A stretch of 5,705 bases of DNA from Coriobacteriaceae bacterium (GTDB lineage: Bacteria > Actinomycetota > Coriobacteriia > Coriobacteriales > QAMH01): the NCBI GenBank assembly GCA_004553405.1, contig SFLO01000060.1, positions 1 through 5,705 on the forward strand. The letters are read 5' to 3'. The position numbers and the translations under genes are program-made. The notes under the pieces were generated by a model. It saw only the letters and a list, made by a program, of their open reading frames with translations, was not told the DNA's origin and searched no databases. Shown here piece by piece: positions 1-3,826 of this stretch. Position 1 is the stretch's first letter; every line of letters begins with the position of its first letter.

Positions 1-2
1 AA

Positions 3-10
3 CTCCTTCT
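3..10 (-). promoter_or_regulatory. Shine-Dalgarno sequence of the next minus-strand gene
   Basis: The minus strand reads AGAAGGAG and then TT to the window edge. This is a strong ribosome binding site whose start codon should lie within roughly ten bases to the left of base 1. The gene itself cannot be identified from this window. Confidence 0.6.
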
Positions 11-26
11 CGAATTCTGCCCGCCC

Positions 27-32
27 ATTGTA
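27..32 (-). promoter_or_regulatory. Candidate -10 element (TACAAT) for a gene beyond the left edge
   Basis: The minus strand reads TACAAT, five of six matches to TATAAT, in an otherwise GC-rich stretch. A start of transcription about 7 bases on would leave a short leader containing the ribosome binding site at 10-3. The -35 side is poor: TTTTGG lies 16 bp upstream, between the box and the last repeat. The call rests mainly on the -10 and its position. Confidence 0.35.
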
Positions 33-57
33 GCGCCCCGCTGCGACACCAAAACGC

Positions 58-206
58 GGGGCCTGTCCCCACACGCGACACACCGCGTCACGAGAGGCCT
101 GTCCCCTCACATGACACGAGAGGCCTGTCCCCATGCGCGACGCCAGCAGTGAATGCGGGGCCTGTCCCCACAGGTAACGCTGCCTGCAAATGCGGGGCCT
201 GTCCCC
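58..206 (-). repeat. Intergenic repeat cluster, 5 copies of GGCCTGTCCCC (downstream of aroE)
   Basis: Five same-orientation cores begin at 58, 94, 120, 157 and 194, spaced 36, 26, 37 and 37 bp. Those at 94 and 120 start GAGG in place of GGGG; the 11-mer GGCCTGTCCCC is unchanged in all. Spacers here are more diverged than in the two other clusters, but share pieces such as CGACAC or TGACACGAGA, also seen after the core at 2001. This suggests an older or separately evolved block of the same family. Confidence 0.88.
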
Positions 207-262
207 TTGCAGGTGGGTTTGCGCGGAGAGCTTGTGGGGGTTGGACGACGGGTTTTGCGAGC
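207..262. other. Gap between repeat cluster and 11-bp array, nothing recognised
   Basis: Together with the neighbouring repeats this makes a 310-bp stretch after aroE without a gene. An open frame on the plus strand (190-483) starts in the last repeat and runs into antisense aroE; its Trp/Arg/Pro-rich product has no family features. No intrinsic terminator (stem plus T-run) is visible for aroE. Confidence 0.5.
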
Positions 263-306
263 GGAATCCGAGTGGGATTTGGATGGAAACCGAGTGGAAT
301 CCGAAT
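263..306. repeat. Degenerate 11-bp tandem repeat, four units
   Basis: Four consecutive 11-mers start at 263, 274, 285 and 296: GGAATCCGAGT, GGGATTTGGAT, GGAAACCGAGT and GGAATCCGAAT. Units 1, 3 and 4 are nearly alike; unit 2 is the most diverged. The 11-bp before (252-262) matches the consensus only weakly. The array ends four bases before the aroE stop codon, on its 3' side. AATCC (265-269) and GGATT (275-279) can also form a 5-bp stem with a 5-nt loop. Its function is unknown; it is unrelated in sequence to the GGCCTGTCCCC repeats. Confidence 0.7.
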
Positions 307-310
307 CTAG

Positions 311-1195
311 CTAGGCCTGCTGGGCGCGGACAGGGGCTCGCATGGCCTCGCGGTCGATGGGGAACTCGTAGCCCAGCTCCTGCTGCCATATCTCAATGGC
401 AAGCGCCGCCTGGCCGACGAGCATCTCCCCGCCATCGATGGCGATGGCACCCTGCTTGCGAGCGCCCTCGATCAGCTTGGTGAGACCGTGCGCGTACACC
501 ACGTCCATGACAACCTGATGCTTGTTGAACAGGCGCGGATCGACGATGGGCTCGTCATCCGGCTCCATGCCGCGCGGGGTGGCATCGACGAAAACCGTGC
601 AGCCCGGCACGATGCGGAAGGCGTCGTCGTAGCTGGCCGGCTCGAGCACGGCGGCCTGCTGTGACGTGAGGAAGCTCGCCATACGCGCAACGGCAAGCTG
701 CGCCTTGTGGACATCGCGGCTGAAAAGCGTCACCTTGCGCGCACCGCGCACCGCCAAAGCGCAGGCGATAGCGCTCGACGTGGGCCCCGTACCGCACACG
801 CACGCATAGGCTTTGGTAATGTCGAGGTCGCCCGCGCGCGCGATCGCGTCGACAGCTCCCATCCCGTCGGTGTTGTAGGCCCACAGCTCGTAGCCGTGGC
901 GAACGAGCACGTTGGCTCCGCCAGCCGCCTTGGCAACAGGGTCGACGTGATCGGCCATCTCCAAGGCGAGCTTCTTGTAGGGCATGGTGATGTTGAGGCC
1001 CTTGAGATGGCCCATGCGCACCAGGTCGATCTGATGGGCGGCATCTTGCTCGGTGGGGCAGTCAATGGCCTCGTACACCCAGTTCACGCCCGCATCGCGG
1101 TAGACCCTGTTGTGCATAGCCGGAGACAGCGAGTGCGCGACAGGCGTCCCGATCACCGCAAAGCGCAATGCGCCGTATTCGGTCGTGAATCTCAT
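311..1195 (-). CDS. aroE: Shikimate 5-dehydrogenase (AroE)
   Basis: A 294-residue cytoplasmic enzyme that reduces 3-dehydroshikimate to shikimate with NADPH, step four of the shikimate pathway; slightly longer than the usual ~270-280 because of short extensions at both ends. The substrate domain has HSLSPAMHN (21-29; S22, S24), NITMPYKK (68-75; catalytic K74), GGAN (92-95; N95) and NTDG (108-111; catalytic D110). The nucleotide domain shows CGTGPTSSA (134-142) where GAGGAxRA is usual, FSRD (158-161) at the NRT position, DATPRGM (204-210) where NATxxGM is usual, and MLVGQAALAIEIW (258-270) near the end. Both catalytic residues are present, so activity is expected; the cofactor site is atypical. 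YdiB- or RifI-type paralogues of the same superfamily are possible alternatives, but the pathway-like neighbourhood favours AroE. It follows yqeG after a repeat-filled gap. Confidence 0.92.
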   Translation of the reverse strand: MRFTTEYGALRFAVIGTPVAHSLSPAMHNRVYRDAGVNWVYEAIDCPTEQDAAHQIDLVRMGHLKGLNITMPYKKLALEMADHVDPVAKAAGGANVLVRHGYELWAYNTDGMGAVDAIARAGDLDITKAYACVCGTGPTSSAIACALAVRGARKVTLFSRDVHKAQLAVARMASFLTSQQAAVLEPASYDDAFRIVPGCTVFVDATPRGMEPDDEPIVDPRLFNKHQVVMDVVYAHGLTKLIEGARKQGAIAIDGGEMLVGQAALAIEIWQQELGYEFPIDREAMRAPVRAQQA

Positions 1196-1202
1196 GCTCG
1201 AT

Positions 1203-1209
1203 CTCCCTC
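1203..1209 (-). promoter_or_regulatory. Shine-Dalgarno sequence of aroE
   Basis: The minus strand reads GAGGGAG seven bases before the ATG at 1195-1193. It is a good match to the anti-Shine-Dalgarno core and supports this aroE start, which also places the first AroE motif at a normal distance from the N-terminus. Confidence 0.7.
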
Positions 1210-1224
1210 GCTCATCGTCCTTTT

Positions 1225-1430
1225 CGGGCCTGTCCCCTCGCGTTCAGCGCGCTCGCGGGCGGGGCCTGTCCCCTTGCGTGACATCGCTGCCAGCTGAAAC
1301 CGCGGGGCCTGTCCCCTTGCAGACCACGATACCGCGCGATCCGCGGGGCCTGTCCCCTCGCGTGCAGCGCGCTCGCGGGCGGGGCCTGTCCCCTCGCAAA
1401 CCACGGGGCCTGTCCCCTCGCGGGCAGCGC
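1225..1430 (-). repeat. Intergenic repeat cluster, 6 copies of GGCCTGTCCCC (yqeG-aroE gap)
   Basis: Six same-orientation copies of the core begin at 1225, 1261, 1304, 1345, 1381 and 1405 and fill most of the 234-bp gap. Only the copy at 1225 departs from GGGGCCTGTCCCC (it starts CGGG). Two longer pieces are duplicated: 1226-1273 and 1346-1393 agree at 47 of 48 positions (T1244/G1364), and 1405-1430 matches 1345-1370 with one difference. The latter copy ends on the last base of the yqeG stop codon. Cores are usually followed by TCGCG or TTGCG. The block stops about 15 bp short of the aroE ribosome binding site. Several open frames run through it only because the repeat lacks stops, giving EGTGP or RGQAP peptide repeats that I treat as artefacts. 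Confidence 0.9.
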
Positions 1431-1966
1431 TAGAGGGTGTAGATGTCGCGGGGGAACTCGCCTTGCGGGGGCATCTTGCGCAGAATGATGCGGTCGAGCT
1501 TGCGCAGCAGGCGGGTGTGGCCCAGGTCGACGCTGCCCAGCGGCTGCACGAGGATCGCATGCATGCCGGCCAAATGCGCACCCAGAATGTCCGTGTACGT
1601 CTGGTCGCCCACCATCACCAGCTCCTGCGGGCGCAGCCCCAGCTGACGGCACGCCTGCCTGTAGCCACCAGGCAGCGGCTTCATCGCCTTGCCGATGAAC
1701 TGCGTTCCCAGCTGCTCCACCGCAGCGAGCACGCGGTCCTGGAAGCTATTGGAGAGCACCAGCGTGGCCAGCCCCGCCTCTTGGCAGCGCTGCACCCAGT
1801 CGGCCATGCGCGCGGGCACCTGCGCATCCGTGCGCGGCATGAGGGTGTTGTCCACATCCAGCAGCACGCCCTTGAACCCGCGCTCAACCAGCGCACGCGG
1901 ATCGATGCTCAGCACCGACGCGTAGTACTCATCTGGCTTGAAGAACCTCATCTGCTCCCACTTCAT
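1430..1966 (-). CDS. yqeG: YqeG-family HAD-IIIA phosphatase
   Basis: A 178-residue soluble HAD-superfamily hydrolase, close to the usual length of about 170 for YqeG. All four HAD motifs are present: LLDVDNTL (35-42; nucleophile D37 and acid D39), LSNS (71-74), K96 in GKAMKPLP, and VGDQTYTDILGA (119-130; D121, D126). No cap domain is visible, as in subclass III. The family includes yeast Gep4, a phosphatidylglycerophosphate phosphatase, so a role in phosphatidylglycerol synthesis is possible; the substrate of bacterial YqeG is not settled and cannot be read from this sequence. The start is uncertain: ATG at 1966 has no clear ribosome binding site because a repeat fills the leader, while the in-frame ATG at 1951 (Met6, giving MRFFKPDEYY) has GGGAG only 3 nt before it and aligns well with the family's usual N-terminus. 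In Bacillus, yqeG and aroE also lie close together with yqeH between them. Confidence 0.92.
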   Translation of the reverse strand: MKWEQMRFFKPDEYYASVLSIDPRALVERGFKGVLLDVDNTLMPRTDAQVPARMADWVQRCQEAGLATLVLSNSFQDRVLAAVEQLGTQFIGKAMKPLPGGYRQACRQLGLRPQELVMVGDQTYTDILGAHLAGMHAILVQPLGSVDLGHTRLLRKLDRIILRKMPPQGEFPRDIYTL

Positions 1967-1977
1967 CGAACTGCAAC

Positions 1978-2072
1978 GGGCCTGTCCCCTCGCGAACCGC
2001 AGGGCCTGTCCCCTCGCGCGACACAGGCGGGGCCTGTCCCCTTGCGAACCGCAGGGCCTGTCCCCTCGCGCG
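1978..2072 (-). repeat. Intergenic repeat cluster, 4 copies of GGCCTGTCCCC (mltG-yqeG gap)
   Basis: Four copies of the 13-bp core (GGGGCCTGTCCCC on the plus strand, GGGGACAGGCCCC in the mRNA sense) begin at 1977, 2001, 2029 and 2053, all in the same orientation. First bases vary (CGGG, AGGG, GGGG, AGGG) while GGCCTGTCCCC is unchanged. The block is a tandem duplication with a 52-bp period: 1978-2020 matches 2030-2072 with one difference (C1991/T2043). Units are spaced 24, 28 and 24 bp. The right end lies two bases from the mltG stop codon; the left core starts 11 bp from the annotated yqeG start and so occupies its leader. There is no T-tract, so these are not classical intrinsic terminators. 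Confidence 0.9.
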
Positions 2073-2074
2073 GG

Positions 2075-3208
2075 TTACTGGCCGTACTTGGCCCAGCCCT
2101 GGTCGAAGGAGGCCTGGTTCTTGTAGAACATGGTCTTGTCGCGGCTCTGGCTGTAGAAGAAGTACAGGTAGTCAGTTTCGTCCGGGTGGGCGGCCGCCTT
2201 GAGCGATGCCAGTCCCGGGTTGCAGATGGGGCCGGCGGGCAGGCCGCGGTGCTCGGGGTTGCGGGTGTTGTAGGGGCTGTCAGACGAGAGGTCGCTCACC
2301 GTGAGCTCCTCGGTGAGCTCCTTGCCCACGGCGTAGTAGGTGGTCACGTCGCTGCCCAGGCTCATGCCCTCGTGCAGGCGATTGTAGAACACGCTCGCGA
2401 TCTGGGCCTTGTCGCTGTCCCTGCGCGACTCCTTCTCGACCATCGACGCCAGGATCACCACATCCTGCGTGGTGAGGTTCTTCGAAGACGCATAGCTCAT
2501 GTCGACGCTGGCGATCTGCGCAGAGAAGTTGTCGAGCATCATGCGGATGACCGCGTCTGGGCTGGTGCCGTACTCAACCGCGTAGGTGTCGGGGAACAGG
2601 TAGCCCTCCATCGAGTTGTTGTAGGCGCCCTTGAGGAAGGGGTAGTCGTTCTCATAGCTGCTGGCGCTCATGGTGAGCCTGTAGAACTCGTCTGCATCGA
2701 GCTCGCACACGGCAGCCGCGGTGTCTGCGATCTTGCGCGCCGTGAAGCCTTCGGGGATGGTGAGCGTGAAGCCGGTGTTGCCGGTGAGCATGGCCTCGAT
2801 GATGCCGCTGATGTCCTCCCCGCCCACAAAGCGGTAGGTGCCGGCCTTGAGCTGGTCTGCCACGCCGCGGTACTTCACCGCGTCGACGAACTCGCTCTCG
2901 CGTGCAATGACGCCGCTCTCCTTGAGGATGTCGGCGATCTGCTTGGTGGAAGACCCCGCAGGAATCTCGACCGTGACGACCTCGCCCGAGGCAACCTGGG
3001 CGGGCTGCTCGAAGAGCCTGGGCGCCACCTTCACCGCAAAGGCGCAGACCACAACCGCCAGCGCGAGCACGACGAGCAGCACGCCCCTCAGGCTGTTCTT
3101 GCCCGCCTTGGACGCCTGCGCTGCCTTGCCGCCCTTGGGCGCCTTGGAAGCAGCGGCCTTCTGCGAGCCGCTCCCCTTCTTGGGGGTACTGTGCTTACCA
3201 GATGCCAC
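2075..3208 (-). CDS. mltG: MltG-type endolytic murein transglycosylase (YceG-like)
   Basis: A 377-residue membrane-anchored lytic transglycosylase that cuts nascent peptidoglycan strands and so helps set glycan length outside the membrane. From the GTG start: a Lys/Ala/Ser/Gly-rich cytoplasmic tail (1-39), one membrane segment (about 40-61), a LysM-like region (about 73-150), and the YceG catalytic domain with EGYLFPDTY (201-209), ILASMVEKES (252-261; E258 matches the catalytic Glu of E. coli MltG), FYNRL (274-278) and YNTRNPEHRGLPAGPICNPG (313-332). The open frame extends upstream to 3361, but those 51 extra codons look like non-coding sequence. The GTG at 3208 is chosen because AAAGGAG lies 6 nt before it and the protein then begins with the normal short tail plus membrane segment. 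It lies 180 bp after ruvX, an association seen in many Gram-positive bacteria. The TAA stop sits two bases from an intergenic repeat block. Confidence 0.94.
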   Translation of the reverse strand: MASGKHSTPKKGSGSQKAAASKAPKGGKAAQASKAGKNSLRGVLLVVLALAVVVCAFAVKVAPRLFEQPAQVASGEVVTVEIPAGSSTKQIADILKESGVIARESEFVDAVKYRGVADQLKAGTYRFVGGEDISGIIEAMLTGNTGFTLTIPEGFTARKIADTAAAVCELDADEFYRLTMSASSYENDYPFLKGAYNNSMEGYLFPDTYAVEYGTSPDAVIRMMLDNFSAQIASVDMSYASSKNLTTQDVVILASMVEKESRRDSDKAQIASVFYNRLHEGMSLGSDVTTYYAVGKELTEELTVSDLSSDSPYNTRNPEHRGLPAGPICNPGLASLKAAAHPDETDYLYFFYSQSRDKTMFYKNQASFDQGWAKYGQ

Positions 3209-3388
3209 GTGGCTCTCCTTTCGCCAAACCAACCCCGAAGCCGCCTGAGCGGTAGCAGGGCACTGCAGGTTCGAGTATCGCGTGATTTCAAAGCGGGCGC
3301 GCCAGTCTCCCCAAAAGCTACACAGGGCGGCCGCACTCCGCGCACACCCTCCGCACCGCACGCCATGAGGCGGCGGCGCACGCGCTCC
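3209..3388. other. 180-bp ruvX-mltG intergenic region, no gene or repeat seen
   Basis: Apart from the mltG ribosome binding site, this gap holds nothing I can name. Open frames cross it on the minus strand, but their residue content (Arg/Cys/Ala-rich, no motif) is that of non-coding GC-rich DNA. The GGCCTGTCCCC repeat that fills the next three gaps is absent. A TTGAAA hexamer on the minus strand near 3285 resembles a -35 box but has no -10 match at 16-18 bp, so I do not call a promoter. Confidence 0.5.
3215..3221 (-). promoter_or_regulatory. Shine-Dalgarno sequence deciding the mltG GTG start
   Basis: The minus strand reads AAAGGAG, followed by six bases (AGCCAC) and then GTG at 3208-3206. 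This is a near-ideal ribosome binding site and the only strong one in the 180 bp before mltG. It favours the GTG over the upstream in-frame starts in the extended open frame. Confidence 0.85.
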
Positions 3389-3802
3389 CTAGCGGCGCTG
3401 CTGCGCCAGCCAGGTCTGCAGGAAGATCGAGGCGGCCACGCAGTCGACCTTGCCGCGCATGTCCCTCTCGCTCAGGCCCATCTCGCGCAAGTAGCGCTTG
3501 GCCTCTGCGCTCGAGAGGCGCTCGTCGACGAACTCCAAGGGCAGCCCGGCAGCCGCGGCGATCTTCTCCGCCGCCGCGCGCACGCGCTGGGCCTGCTTGC
3601 CCTGGGCGCCGCTCATGCTCTTGGGGCAGCCGCACACCAGCAGCTCGGGCTCGTAGTCCTCGAGCAGCATGCGCCAGCTGCGCCCGTTGGCCAGGACATC
3701 GGAGGCGGGCATCACCTTGACGGGCGTGGCAACACCGCTTGCAGTGCTGCCAGAGGCCACGCCGATGCGCTTTTCCCCGATGTCCAGGCCCAGTACTTGC
3801 AT
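3389..3802 (-). CDS. ruvX: RuvX/YqgF-family nuclease (putative Holliday-junction resolvase, pre-16S rRNA processing)
   Basis: A 137-residue protein with an RNase H-like fold, about the usual family length. It is cytoplasmic. The family is linked to 16S rRNA 5'-end maturation in E. coli (YqgF) and to Holliday-junction cleavage in vitro in some bacteria; which applies here is not shown. Visible motifs, counted from the ATG: GLDIGEKRIGVA (5-16) with the first acidic residue D7; LLVCGCPKSMSG (54-65), equivalent to the usual GLPLNMDG loop; FVDERLSS (91-98) with E94; and KVDCVAASIFLQTWL (118-132) with D120. These give the expected D/E/D acidic set. The ATG at 3802 is preceded directly by an in-frame TTG (3805), itself preceded by an in-frame TGA, so only these two starts are possible. 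Neither has a clear Shine-Dalgarno sequence; the 24-bp gap to alaS suggests coupled translation. The loop sequence CGCPKSMSG deviates from the common LPLNMDG form. Confidence 0.93.
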   Translation of the reverse strand: MQVLGLDIGEKRIGVASGSTASGVATPVKVMPASDVLANGRSWRMLLEDYEPELLVCGCPKSMSGAQGKQAQRVRAAAEKIAAAAGLPLEFVDERLSSAEAKRYLREMGLSERDMRGKVDCVAASIFLQTWLAQQRR

Positions 3803-3826
3803 CAATCAGCTGTGCCGAGTGCGCCC

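Noticed and set aside
320..340. Possible inverted repeat copy (GGACAGGGG) inside the end of aroE
   Set aside because: Only part of the core matches and it encodes the ordinary C-terminal tail of AroE; likely chance in GC-rich DNA.
1110..1433. Plus-strand open frame with GLSPR/GLSPC repeats across the yqeG-aroE gap
   Set aside because: It begins antisense in aroE and then translates the intergenic repeats. No ribosome binding site or independent coding signal.
1192..1652. Minus-strand open frames 1192-1581 and 1212-1652 encoding repeated EGTGP or RGQAP peptides
   Set aside because: They overlap yqeG out of frame and stay open because the 11-mer repeat has no stop codon in these frames. The peptide repetition mirrors the DNA repeat; no start site or family feature supports a protein.
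58..2065. CRISPR array
   Set aside because: The conserved unit is only 11-13 bp, spacing ranges from 24 to 43 bp, spacers are themselves duplicated, clusters are interrupted by genes, and no cas gene is present.
1225..2065. Intrinsic transcription terminators formed by GGGG-ACAGG-CCCC
   Set aside because: The stem is only 4 bp, is broken in six copies, and none is followed by a T-run on the transcribed strand.
3209..3361. N-terminal extension of MltG by 51 residues
   Set aside because: The extension has no recognisable feature, lacks a good ribosome binding site, and would put extra sequence before a normal tail and membrane segment; the GTG at 3208 has an excellent Shine-Dalgarno sequence.
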